From positions 1 to 64,000 of the forward strand of contig NZ_WAIE01000004.1 of assembly GCF_008830225.1 (NCBI RefSeq): 64,000 nucleotides of DNA. The letters are read 5' to 3'. This document shows, piece after piece, positions 15,268 through 23,491 of the stretch (its first letter is position 1; the number at the start of each line of letters is the position of its first letter). Origin of the DNA: Pseudodesulfovibrio senegalensis. GTDB lineage: Bacteria; Desulfobacterota; Desulfovibrionia; Desulfovibrionales; Desulfovibrionaceae. The position numbers were made by a program, and so were the translations under genes. The notes below the pieces were generated by a model that saw only the letters and a program-made list of their open reading frames with translations, had not been told where the DNA came from and made no database searches.

Positions 15268-15927
15268 ATGATAGCTTTGCCTGATTTTGCTGAGCCGTTC
15301 GACTATGAGAACGGTTTTTATCTGACATGCCAATCCCGGCGCGTGGGGCGCCTGCTTGCTCATTATGAATTGTACAAGATGAGCCTCGGGCTGGCTGGGG
15401 ATATTGTCGAATGCGGTGTGTTCAAGGGGGCTTCCTTTGTACGTTGGGGAATGTTTCGGGATTTGTTCGAAACACAACAGGGCAGGAAGTTATTCGGATT
15501 TGATTCGTTTGGTACCTTCCCGGCCACCAACTACGAGGCGGACAAGGCTGAGTTGAATTTGTATCTTGAGGAAGCTGGCGACCAGAGCATCTCTACGGAA
15601 CAGCTAGACGAGGTCTTGGCCAACAAGGGCATCAGCAATTATGAATTGATCAAGGGCGACATCAACGAAACCGTTCCCCGTTTTGTGGAAGAACGGCCGG
15701 AGGTGCGCATAAGTCTTTTGAATCTTGATACTGACGTTTACGAACCAGCTGTCACCATTCTTGAGCATTTGTATCCCAAGATTGTCTCTGGAGGTATTCT
15801 TATTCTTGACGATTATGGGGTGTTCCCCGGAGAAACTGCTGCTGTAGATGAATATTTTGCCGGACAGGACGTGGAAATCAGAGGTCTGGGTTTCAGTAAC
15901 GTTCCTTGCTATATCATAAAATCGTGA
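15268..15927 (+). CDS. TylF/MycF-like sugar O-methyltransferase
   Basis: A 219-residue class I SAM-dependent methyltransferase of the macrocin-O-methyltransferase (TylF) group, which methylates deoxysugar hydroxyls and needs a divalent metal. The SAM-binding strand IVECGVFKGAS (about residue 46), the acidic LFGFDSF at strand 2 and the metal-site-like LNLDTDVYEP and LILDDYGVFPG are all visible. It probably methylates a glycan residue. This gene and the next are less GC-rich than the rest of the operon. The downstream GTG overlaps its TGA by 4 bp. Confidence 0.85.
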   Translation: MIALPDFAEPFDYENGFYLTCQSRRVGRLLAHYELYKMSLGLAGDIVECGVFKGASFVRWGMFRDLFETQQGRKLFGFDSFGTFPATNYEADKAELNLYLEEAGDQSISTEQLDEVLANKGISNYELIKGDINETVPRFVEERPEVRISLLNLDTDVYEPAVTILEHLYPKIVSGGILILDDYGVFPGETAAVDEYFAGQDVEIRGLGFSNVPCYIIKS

Positions 15928-17267
15928 TTCGATTCGGAAAGAAACGACCGTGGCTGTATCTGCCCGCCGAAATCAAGGTTCGGGAGTTTGAGGCCAAGGT
16001 GCTGATAGCCTCTATGGCAGCTTCACGAGGGTTTAATGTCGTTTTTGGCGATGTTGCTCCGGTTTTGAAGGTTGCACGCAACGGGCCTCCCGGCGTGTTT
16101 ATGTTTAAGGATTGCAGTTACCCCATGATGGAGACGTTTCGCGAACTCCATGAGTTGGGGCATCGCGTCTGCGTGCATGATGAAGAGGGGCTTGTCGTTT
16201 TCAATGACGAGATTTTTCTGAATTTTCGAGTGGACAACCGCTCTGCGCAGTATGTTGATTTGTTTTTCGCCTGGGGCAAAGAGCAGGAAAAAATTCTGCT
16301 GAAAAAAATTGAACCGGAGCGGGTTGCCCGTACCGGTCATCCGAGATTCGACATCCTGCGCAGGGATTTGCGTGGAATATTCGATGAAGATGTTCGTGAC
16401 ATACAGGAACGCTATGGCCGATTCATCCTTATTAACAGTAATCTTGGGGCGTGGAATCATCAAGACGGCCCTGAGGGGTACATCCGTATCTGCAAGGAAC
16501 AGGAGGCTCTGGACAACCCGGAGGATGTGGACTTTTATGTGCGATATCAGAACCACGTGAAGGGCCTCTGGGATCGTTATGTCCCGCTTGTCCGTCGACT
16601 GGCTGAGGATTTCCCTCAACATTCCATCGTGGTTCGTCCGCACCCTGTGGAGGATGTCGGGACATGGGAGCGGCTTATGGCAAATGAACCGCGTGTGTTC
16701 GTGGACGACGACGGAACCGTGGCCAAATGGATTTATGCAGCAGATGTCGTTGTACATACCAATTGCACGACAGCCATTGAATCTATTGCCATGGAAACCC
16801 CGGTTTTTTCCTATTTACCGTCTTATGATCCGGAATTTGATTGTGACTTGCCGAATGATTTCAGCAAAGTCTGCCGCACGGATGACGAGTTGTCCGCTGC
16901 CTTGTCCTGTTGTGTAGGTGGCGAGGGTTTTGCCTCTTTCGGTGAGCAACGGGTTTTGTTGAAGCAGTATGTGTCTGCAATTGAGGGAGATTTTTCAGCA
17001 TCGCGTATTGTCGACCAGCTTGAACGAATTGCCCTACCCTCTGAGAAGATGAGAGTTTCTTTGCGCCACACGCTGTTGCCCAAGTTGCGTCTAGAGTTTG
17101 ATCGGATGCTTGGCAAAAGCAAGTCCACGCAAAAATGGCCACATACGTCCTTAATAGAAGTACAAGAATTGGTTTCCCGTTATTGTCATTTTCTTGTTTC
17201 GCTCAAAAACATCAAGATTGCTCACCTTGGAAGAAATCTGTTTTCTTTTTTCTCGATAAACAAGTAG
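15924..17267 (+). CDS. Surface carbohydrate biosynthesis protein, paralogue 1
   Basis: A 447-residue GT-B-like protein of the family annotated as surface carbohydrate biosynthesis protein, related in pattern to CDP-glycerol/KpsS-like transferases. It is a close paralogue of the protein at 17373. Shared blocks include WLYLPxEIKVREFE at the N-terminus, CVHDEEGLVVF, TGHPRFDILR near residue 135, NSNLGAWNHQ, VVRPHPVE and the ADVVVHTNCTTAIESIAM C-domain motif. GTG at 15924 is chosen because it overlaps the upstream stop and aligns with the paralogue start; an earlier ATG would lie inside the methyltransferase. The lower GC content suggests separate acquisition. Confidence 0.8.
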   Translation: MIRFGKKRPWLYLPAEIKVREFEAKVLIASMAASRGFNVVFGDVAPVLKVARNGPPGVFMFKDCSYPMMETFRELHELGHRVCVHDEEGLVVFNDEIFLNFRVDNRSAQYVDLFFAWGKEQEKILLKKIEPERVARTGHPRFDILRRDLRGIFDEDVRDIQERYGRFILINSNLGAWNHQDGPEGYIRICKEQEALDNPEDVDFYVRYQNHVKGLWDRYVPLVRRLAEDFPQHSIVVRPHPVEDVGTWERLMANEPRVFVDDDGTVAKWIYAADVVVHTNCTTAIESIAMETPVFSYLPSYDPEFDCDLPNDFSKVCRTDDELSAALSCCVGGEGFASFGEQRVLLKQYVSAIEGDFSASRIVDQLERIALPSEKMRVSLRHTLLPKLRLEFDRMLGKSKSTQKWPHTSLIEVQELVSRYCHFLVSLKNIKIAHLGRNLFSFFSINK

Positions 17268-17307
17268 TTGTCTTTTAGAAAGGCGGTGGCTATGGCTTCT
17301 CGTGAAG

Positions 17308-17343
17308 GGCCTTCTTCGCTTGATCCATAAGCGGGCCTTTTTT
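17308..17343 (+). terminator. Possible attenuating terminator between the paralogues
   Basis: GGCC/GGCC and CGCTT/AAGCG stems with a one-sided 5-nt bulge are followed by six T (17338-17343). It is weak and might only reduce read-through into the following genes. Confidence 0.4.
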
Positions 17344-17372
17344 GCATGCTTTTTTCGGGACAGGGAGTTTGA

Positions 17373-18725
17373 ATGAGCAAAGCCTTTGGGCGGCCGCGCA
17401 AGTGGCTGTATCTGCCCATGGAAATAAAAGTCCGGGAATTCGAGTCCAAGGTTCTGGTGGCGGCCGAGGCCGCAGAGCGGGGCTACAACGTAGTACTCGG
17501 CGTCAAGAACCGGGTGCTCCGCTGGGCGCACGACGGTCCGGCCGGCATATATTTCTACAAGGACGGCAGCGAGATCATGCTGCCGGATTTCCGCTCCCTG
17601 CGCGAGCAGGGCCACAGGATCGTGGTGCACGACGAGGAAGGGCTGGTGGTGTTCAGCCCGGAGATATTCATGAGTCAGCGGGTTCCGGCGGAGCTGGACG
17701 CGGTGCTGGACATCTTCTTTGCCTGGGGCGACTGGCAGGCGCGCATGCTGCGCACAGGCGTGACTCCGGCCAAGGTGGTGCCCACCGGGCATCCGAGGTT
17801 CGACATTCTGCGCAAGGACTTGCGCGGGGTTTTCGACGGCCATGCCCGTGCATTGCGTGAGCAGTACGGACGAATGATTCTGGTCAATACCAATTTCGGG
17901 GCATGGAACCACCAGCTGGGGCCGGAAGGGTACATCGACCTGTTCCGCTCGCACAACATGTTCAAGTCCAAGGCGGACGAGGATTTCCGCTACCGCTATC
18001 AGGCGCACGTCAAGGTGCTGTTTGAAAGCTACGTGCAGGCCGTCAAGCGCCTGTGTGCCGAGTTCCCGGACCATACCGTGATCGTGCGGCCGCACCCGGT
18101 GGAGAATTACGAGGTTTGGGAAGACCTCATGCGCGACACGCCCCGGGCCGTTGTCTGCGACAGGGGCACTGTGGCCCGCTGGATTCACGCGGCGGACGCG
18201 GTGGTACACACCAACTGCACCACGGCCATCGAGGCCACGGCCATGGACACGCCGGTGTTTGCCTATCTGCCGGTTTCCGACCCCGAATTCGATTCCGAAC
18301 TGCCCAACGCCTTCAGCATGCAGGTCTTTGACGAGGACTCGCTGGTCGCGGGCCTGCGCGAAACACTGGCGGTACCCAAGGATTCCTTTGTGTTGCCGGA
18401 CAACCTGCGGGAGTTGATGAACGAGTATCTCACGGGTATGGATGGAGACTGGGCCGCCACCCGGATCATGGACGCCTGTGACGGGCTGGACGTGCCCGAG
18501 TTGTCGCACCGCGTGTCCTGTTTTGCCGGGCTGGCCAACCGCTTTCGCATCTGGCAGCAACGCCGTGCGTTCACGGACAAGGGCGGCCAGAAATTTCCGT
18601 CCACGTTTGTGGAAGAGGTGCAGCAGGTCATCGGGGAGTTCGCCACGGTTTCCGGCCGTTTTGAAGGCGTGCGGGCCGAGGCGCTGCACAGGAACCTGTT
18701 TCTGGTCTCTTCGGATCAGGCGTAA
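17373..18725 (+). CDS. Surface carbohydrate biosynthesis protein, paralogue 2
   Basis: A 450-residue paralogue of the preceding gene with the same block order: KWLYLPMEIKVREFE, VVHDEEGLVVFSPE, PTGHPRFDILRKDLRG, NTNFGAWNHQLGPEGY, VRPHPVENYEVWE and AVVHTNCTTAIEATAMDTP. The GC content is high like the rest of the region, unlike paralogue 1, so the pair is not a recent tandem duplication. A GT-B glycosyl- or polyol-phosphate transferase activity is likely, with two paralogues perhaps adding successive units. AGGGAG precedes the ATG. Confidence 0.82.
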   Translation: MSKAFGRPRKWLYLPMEIKVREFESKVLVAAEAAERGYNVVLGVKNRVLRWAHDGPAGIYFYKDGSEIMLPDFRSLREQGHRIVVHDEEGLVVFSPEIFMSQRVPAELDAVLDIFFAWGDWQARMLRTGVTPAKVVPTGHPRFDILRKDLRGVFDGHARALREQYGRMILVNTNFGAWNHQLGPEGYIDLFRSHNMFKSKADEDFRYRYQAHVKVLFESYVQAVKRLCAEFPDHTVIVRPHPVENYEVWEDLMRDTPRAVVCDRGTVARWIHAADAVVHTNCTTAIEATAMDTPVFAYLPVSDPEFDSELPNAFSMQVFDEDSLVAGLRETLAVPKDSFVLPDNLRELMNEYLTGMDGDWAATRIMDACDGLDVPELSHRVSCFAGLANRFRIWQQRRAFTDKGGQKFPSTFVEEVQQVIGEFATVSGRFEGVRAEALHRNLFLVSSDQA

Positions 18726-18737
18726 CCACGCAGGGAG

Positions 18738-19907
18738 ATGAACACCATGTCCACCACCTTGAAAGTTCTGCACGTGGCCAGCTTCATGGGCAACATCGGC
18801 GACAACGCCAACCATTGCGGCATGCGTTCGGTGCTGGCCGAGAATCTGGGCTGCGAACTTGCGTTCACCGAGCTGGAAATCCGCAAATGCTACGCCAATT
18901 ATGCGGCTGCGGACCGCTGGGCTTTTGACGATGAGTTCGTGGACCTTGCCAATGCGCACGATCTGGTGCTGGTGGGCGGCGGCAACTATTTCGAACTGCG
19001 CCACAGTTATTCCAGCACCGGGACCACCATCGACATCACCCCGGAACGCATGGCGAAAATAAAAACGCCGCTGGTGTTCAACGCCTTGGGCTGCGATGTG
19101 GGCGCGGGCGTGACCGACGAGAACGTGGCCAAGTTCGGGCGTTTTCTGGACGCGGCCATGGACATGAAGACCTGCCTTGTTTCCCTGCGCAACGACGGGG
19201 CCATGGGCACGCTGGAAAGGATTTACGGCAAAAAATATTCGGATCACGTCTACCATGTGGCGGACGGCGGCTTTTTTACCCGCGTTCCCGAGCGTGCCTA
19301 TCCGGAACTGCCGGACGGTTGCGATTTCGTGGTTGTCAATGCGGCCGTGGACATGGAGGACGTGCGTTTCCCGGGCCGGGACGGTCTGCTTTCCCACGAG
19401 GCGTTCTGCACGGAGTTCGCGGACGTCATCGGGCGGCTGCTGGACGGGCACCCCACCGTGCACCTGCTGTTTGCGCCGCACATGTTCAGCGACCTCAAGG
19501 CCATGTCTCGGGTCATGGATGCCATGCCCGACCATTTCCTGCGTGACCGGGTGTCGTCCCTGCCCATGCTGCACGGCCAGAACGGGCACGACTACGTGTT
19601 CGGCGTGTACCAGCGCGCCTTGTTTTCCATGGGATTCCGTTTTCATTCCAATGTCTGCCCCGTGGCCTTGGGGACGCCGTCCATCGGACTGGTGTCCTAT
19701 CCTCAGGTGGCCTACCTGTACGAGGAACTGGGCATGCCCGAGCGGGCCGTGCGGGTCAACCGGCCCGGATTCGGCGAGCCGTTGGGCCAGTTGATCGACG
19801 CTACCATTGCCGGGGCGGGCAACATCCGCGCCCGGTATGCGGATGTCGTCAGGAGTCTGCGTGCCGAGGTGGACGTTTTGCACAAGGATATTGCCGCGCT
19901 CTTGTAG
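18738..19907 (+). CDS. Polysaccharide pyruvyl transferase family protein
   Basis: 389 residues of the CsaB/WcaK polysaccharide pyruvyl transferase family, which move pyruvate from PEP to form ketals on sugars. The N-terminal HVASFMGNIGDNANHCGM segment (a G-N-x-G-D type start) and VLVGGGNYFELRHSYSS near residue 75 are typical. A central HLLFAPHMFSDL block and the GFRFHSNVCPVALGTPSIGL C-terminal motif near 300 complete the match. Met4 at 18747 is an equally possible start. Its place in a glycan operon supports modification of the glycan. Confidence 0.83.
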   Translation: MNTMSTTLKVLHVASFMGNIGDNANHCGMRSVLAENLGCELAFTELEIRKCYANYAAADRWAFDDEFVDLANAHDLVLVGGGNYFELRHSYSSTGTTIDITPERMAKIKTPLVFNALGCDVGAGVTDENVAKFGRFLDAAMDMKTCLVSLRNDGAMGTLERIYGKKYSDHVYHVADGGFFTRVPERAYPELPDGCDFVVVNAAVDMEDVRFPGRDGLLSHEAFCTEFADVIGRLLDGHPTVHLLFAPHMFSDLKAMSRVMDAMPDHFLRDRVSSLPMLHGQNGHDYVFGVYQRALFSMGFRFHSNVCPVALGTPSIGLVSYPQVAYLYEELGMPERAVRVNRPGFGEPLGQLIDATIAGAGNIRARYADVVRSLRAEVDVLHKDIAALL

Positions 19908-19922
19908 CGCAGGGGGAAGAGC

Positions 19923-20639
19923 ATGAAGGTGCTGGGATTGATCACGGCCCGGGGCGGGTCCAAGGGCGTGCCGGGCAAGAACTGGAAGATGATCGCGGGC
20001 AGGCCGCTCATCGCATGGACCGTGGCTGCGGCCAGGGCGTGCAGTTGTCTGGACAGGATCGTGGTCAGCACCGACCATGAGGAAATAGCCGAAGCCGCAC
20101 GCAATGCCGGGGCCGAGGTGCCGTTCATGCGGCCCGAGGAACTTTCCCGCGACGACTCTCCACACATCGACTGCGTGCTGCACGCGCTGGACTGGCTGGA
20201 GCGCGAGCAGGGCTACGTGCCGGACTGCGTGTGTCTGCTGCAACCCACCTCGCCGTTGCGCCTGCCCGAGGACATTGACGGGGCCGTGGCCATGGCCGAA
20301 CGCCTCATGCGCGAAAAGGGCGCCGCCGCGGTCATCTCGGTCACGGATTGTCCGCACCATCCCTACCTTGCCCGCAAACAGGACGAATCCGGCAGGTTGC
20401 TTCCCTTCATGGAGCATGATATCGCCTACCAGCGAAGGCAGGATCTGCCTCCCGCATTGGCTACCAACGGGGCCGTGTACGTCAATTCCGTGCGCTCCTT
20501 GCGCGAGGACAAAACGTTTTATCCCGCCGAATGCTACGGCTACCACATGCCGCAGGAGCGTTCGCTGGAAATCGACACCCCGTGGGAATTTTCACTGGTC
20601 GAGGCCGTTTTGCAAATGCAGCAAGAGAAGGGTGCATGA
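19923..20639 (+). CDS. neuA: CMP-nonulosonate cytidylyltransferase (NeuA/LegF family)
   Basis: A 238-residue acylneuraminate cytidylyltransferase, which activates the NeuB product with CTP. The nucleotide-binding motif ITARGGSKGVPGKN is at residues 7-20, followed by VVSTDHEEIAEAA, LLQPTSPLR near 102 and a conserved Asp/Asn patch (ATNGAVYVNS). Its ATGA overlap with the following hisF-like gene links translation. No C-terminal hydrolase domain is attached. Confidence 0.92.
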   Translation: MKVLGLITARGGSKGVPGKNWKMIAGRPLIAWTVAAARACSCLDRIVVSTDHEEIAEAARNAGAEVPFMRPEELSRDDSPHIDCVLHALDWLEREQGYVPDCVCLLQPTSPLRLPEDIDGAVAMAERLMREKGAAAVISVTDCPHHPYLARKQDESGRLLPFMEHDIAYQRRQDLPPALATNGAVYVNSVRSLREDKTFYPAECYGYHMPQERSLEIDTPWEFSLVEAVLQMQQEKGA

Positions 20640-21460
20640 ACATCCGCCTGATACCCCGTCTGGACATCAAGAGCGAGAATCTGGTCAAGGGCGTGAACCT
20701 GGAGGGCATCCGGGTTCTCGGACCGCCCGAGGCCTTTGCGCGCTATTATTATGAGCACGGCGCGGACGAGCTTTTCTACATGGACGTGGTGGCCAGCCTG
20801 TACGAACGCAACAGCATCCTCGAGATCGTCTCTTCCATTTCCCGCAATATTTTCATTCCCATGACCGTGGGCGGCGGACTGCGCAGCCTTTCGGACATCG
20901 GGGACGTGCTCAAGTCCGGCGCGGACAAGGTGGCCCTGAACACGGCCGCCGTGCGCGACCCGCAACTGGTGCGCCGGGCTAGCGAACTGTATGGCTCATC
21001 CACCATCGTGGTCTCCATCGAGGCCAAGCGCCAGAAGACCGGCGGCTGGGAGGCCTACATCGACAGCGGCCGCGAGCACACCGGGCTGGATGCCGTGGAA
21101 TGGGCACAACAGGTCACGGAACTGGGCGCGGGCGAGCTGATCGTGACTTCGGTTGATCAGGAAGGAACCGGCAAGGGGTTCGACGTTGATTTGGTGCGGG
21201 CCGTTGCCGAAAGCTGCTCCGTGCCGGTCATTGCCGGGGGCGGCGCAGGCTCGGCCGAACATGTGCGCGAGGTCTTGCAGGACGGCATGGCCGACGCCGT
21301 GAGCTTTGCCTCGCTGATGCATTATCCGTTGCTGCGCGACAACGAGGAATTTCAGTCGTACCCCGGTGCGCGCTGGGCCGGTGGGCTCGGCCAGTTCGAG
21401 TCCGTGACGCTTGAGGAGATCAAGCAGGGCCTGCGCGAGAGCGGGCTGGAGACGAGGTAG
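20636..21460 (+). CDS. HisF-like amidotransferase partner (WbuZ type)
   Basis: A 274-residue TIM-barrel protein homologous to imidazole glycerol phosphate synthase HisF. HisF Asp11 is matched by Asp10 (IPRLDIKSENLVKG). The residue matching HisF Asp130 is Glu (VSIEAKR, about residue 127), which argues against histidine synthesis. Together with the HisH-like glutaminase and the PP-loop amidotransferase downstream, it fits the WbuXYZ / WbpG-HisH2-HisF2 system, in which the barrel channels ammonia to the amidotransferase that turns an acetamido into an acetamidino group. The ATG at 20636 overlaps the neuA stop. Confidence 0.85.
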   Translation: MNIRLIPRLDIKSENLVKGVNLEGIRVLGPPEAFARYYYEHGADELFYMDVVASLYERNSILEIVSSISRNIFIPMTVGGGLRSLSDIGDVLKSGADKVALNTAAVRDPQLVRRASELYGSSTIVVSIEAKRQKTGGWEAYIDSGREHTGLDAVEWAQQVTELGAGELIVTSVDQEGTGKGFDVDLVRAVAESCSVPVIAGGGAGSAEHVREVLQDGMADAVSFASLMHYPLLRDNEEFQSYPGARWAGGLGQFESVTLEEIKQGLRESGLETR

Positions 21461-21462
21461 CC

Positions 21463-22131
21463 ATGGGTTTGCCGGTTGTTGCCGTGGTCGACTATGGGGT
21501 CGGCAATCTTTTCAGCGTTGCGCAGGCGTTGCGCCGTTTTGACCTGAACGTGGAAATCACCGGAGACTGGCGCGCGGTGCAGGCCGCGGACGCCGTGGTG
21601 CTGCCCGGCGTGGGCGCGTTCGGCCCGGCCATGCAGCGGCTGCGCGAACTGGAGCTGGATTCGGTCATCCGCGATGTTGCGGCCATGGGCAAGCCGCTCA
21701 TGGGCATCTGTCTGGGCCTGCAGCTGCTGGGCAGGCAGAGCAGCGAATTCGGGCATCATGAAGGGCTGGGCATCATCGACGGCTCCGTGGTGCAACTGCC
21801 CCGTGTGGAGCAGCAGGGCCGCGTGCTCAAGCTGCCCAACATCGGCTGGCAGCCCGTGTTGCCCGCCCCGGGCAATGAGCAGGCGTGGGGCAAGACCCTG
21901 CTTTGTGACGTGCCGCAGGGGACCACCATGTATTTCGTGCACACGTTCGCGCTGCAGGTGAACGACCCGGACGTGTGCGTTGCGGTTTCTGGCTACGGGG
22001 ACCATGAATTTTGCGCGGCGGTTGCCTCGGGCAGCGTGTTCGCCTGCCAGTTCCACCCGGAACGCAGCGGCGAAACCGGCCTGCGCATGTACGGCAGCTT
22101 TGCCAAAGAAATCAATGAATACTGCAAGTAA
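21463..22131 (+). CDS. HisH-like glutaminase (WbuY type)
   Basis: A 222-residue class I glutamine amidotransferase like HisH. The nucleophile is Cys83 in GICLGLQLLG and the His-Glu pair lies in QFHPERSG (about 198-200); the oxyanion segment PGVGAFG is at 48-54. It supplies ammonia from glutamine to the HisF-like barrel encoded 2 bp upstream. Genome context (WbuX-type partner, no his genes) points to glycan amidation rather than histidine biosynthesis. Confidence 0.88.
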   Translation: MGLPVVAVVDYGVGNLFSVAQALRRFDLNVEITGDWRAVQAADAVVLPGVGAFGPAMQRLRELELDSVIRDVAAMGKPLMGICLGLQLLGRQSSEFGHHEGLGIIDGSVVQLPRVEQQGRVLKLPNIGWQPVLPAPGNEQAWGKTLLCDVPQGTTMYFVHTFALQVNDPDVCVAVSGYGDHEFCAAVASGSVFACQFHPERSGETGLRMYGSFAKEINEYCK

Positions 22132-22142
22132 CGAGGTTAGTC

Positions 22143-23351
22143 GTGGAAGTTAAATACGGTCTGCCGGAAAAGGTTCAGTACTGCACCCGGTGCGTCATTT
22201 CCAACCAGCGTCCCAGCTCCTCGGTGGAGTTCAAGAACAAGGGCCAGAAAAAACAGACCATCATGTTCGACGACGAGGGCGTGTGCGCGGCCTGCCGCTA
22301 TGCGGACATCAAGGAAAACGAAATCGACTGGGCCGAGCGCGAAGACGAGCTGATGCGCCTGTGCGACCAATACCGCAGCAAGGACGGCGGCTACGATTGC
22401 GTGGTGCCGGGCAGCGGCGGCAAGGACAGCGCCTTTACCGCCCACATCCTCAAGGACAAGTTCGGCATGACGCCCCTGACCGTGACCTGGGCACCGCACA
22501 AGTATACGGAAATCGGGTGGAAGAATTTTCAGAACTGGATTCACGCCGGGTTCGACAACATCCTGTTCACGCCCAACGGCAAGGTGCACCGGCTGCTGAC
22601 CCGGCTGGCCTTCGAGAACCTCGTGCATCCGTTCCAGCCGTTCATCGTGGGCCAGCGCATGATCGCGCCCAAGGTCTCCATCGAAAAGAACATTCCCCTG
22701 ATCTTCTACGGCGAGAATCAGGCCGAATACGGCAACAACATCGAGGAAAACTTCATTCCCACCATGAACACGGATTTCTTCGCGGGTTCGCAGGATCCGG
22801 CCGATCTGGTGCTGGGCGGCGTGACCGGCCGCGAGCTCATGGATGAATACGGCTTGAGCGCCAAGGATCTCATTCCGTACATGCCCGTGAAAAAGGAAGA
22901 CCTCGACCGCACCGGCACCGTGGTCCACTACCTCGGCTACTACGTGAAGTGGGACCCGCAGGAGTGCTACTATTACGCCAGCCAGCACACGGGCTTTCAG
23001 TGCAACGACGAGCGCACCGAAGGTTCCTATTCCAAGTATTCCTCCATCGACGACAAGATCGACCCCCTGCACTACTACACCACGCTGGCCAAGTTCGGCA
23101 TCGGCCGGGCCACCTACGACGCGGCGCAGGAAGTGCGCAACGGCAAGATCACCCGCGAGGAGGGCATCGCGCTGGTGCGCAAGTACGACACCGAGTTCCC
23201 GGGCCGGTTCTTTGACGAGATGCTGGAGTACATGGGCATCACCGCCGAACGGTTCCACGAGGTCGTGGACGCGGCCCGCAGCGAACATCTCTGGGAGAAG
23301 CGCGACGGCGAATGGCATCTGCGCCATCCCATCTGGGAAGAAGGCAAGTAG
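22143..23351 (+). CDS. N-acetyl sugar amidotransferase (WbuX/WbpG/PseA family)
   Basis: A 402-residue PP-loop ATP-dependent amidotransferase of the WbuX/WbpG/PseA family, which converts an N-acetyl into an acetamidino group on O-antigen or flagellin sugars. An N-terminal zinc-type CTRC (14-17) and CAAC pair are followed by the ATP loop PGSGGKDSAFTAH near residue 90. A long central domain contains FYGENQAEYG. It starts with GTG at 22143, 11 bp after the glutaminase, and closes the operon before a strong terminator. The acceptor is probably the nonulosonate made by NeuB or its precursor; this is inference. Confidence 0.88.
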   Translation: MEVKYGLPEKVQYCTRCVISNQRPSSSVEFKNKGQKKQTIMFDDEGVCAACRYADIKENEIDWAEREDELMRLCDQYRSKDGGYDCVVPGSGGKDSAFTAHILKDKFGMTPLTVTWAPHKYTEIGWKNFQNWIHAGFDNILFTPNGKVHRLLTRLAFENLVHPFQPFIVGQRMIAPKVSIEKNIPLIFYGENQAEYGNNIEENFIPTMNTDFFAGSQDPADLVLGGVTGRELMDEYGLSAKDLIPYMPVKKEDLDRTGTVVHYLGYYVKWDPQECYYYASQHTGFQCNDERTEGSYSKYSSIDDKIDPLHYYTTLAKFGIGRATYDAAQEVRNGKITREEGIALVRKYDTEFPGRFFDEMLEYMGITAERFHEVVDAARSEHLWEKRDGEWHLRHPIWEEGK

Positions 23352-23375
23352 GCTTCGGTCATATCCGCAGTTTCG

Positions 23376-23413
23376 CGGCGTGTCCGGTCATTTCCGGGCG
23401 CGCCGTTTTTTTT
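23376..23413 (+). terminator. Terminator of the nonulosonate operon
   Basis: A 12-bp stem (CGGCGTGTCCGG with CCGGGCGCGCCG, two G-U pairs) with a 6-nt loop and eight T. Confidence 0.88.
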
Positions 23414-23438
23414 GCCCGCCTGCCTCCCCGCGCACGTC

Positions 23439-23466
23439 TTGACTTGGCGCGCCAATGGCTCATACT
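23439..23466 (+). promoter_or_regulatory. Sigma-70-like promoter of the metallo-hydrolase gene
   Basis: TTGACT (23439-23444) and CATACT (23461-23466) are separated by 16 bp, 26 bp upstream of the ATG at 23492. Confidence 0.55.
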
Positions 23467-23491
23467 GGCGAAAAACGCAGTGGAGGAATAC

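Noticed and set aside
17151-20546. 1131-codon minus-strand frame across the surface-carbohydrate and pyruvyl transferase genes
   Set aside because: It shadows three convincing plus-strand genes and has a low-complexity His/Gly/Arg-rich translation typical of antisense frames in GC-rich DNA.
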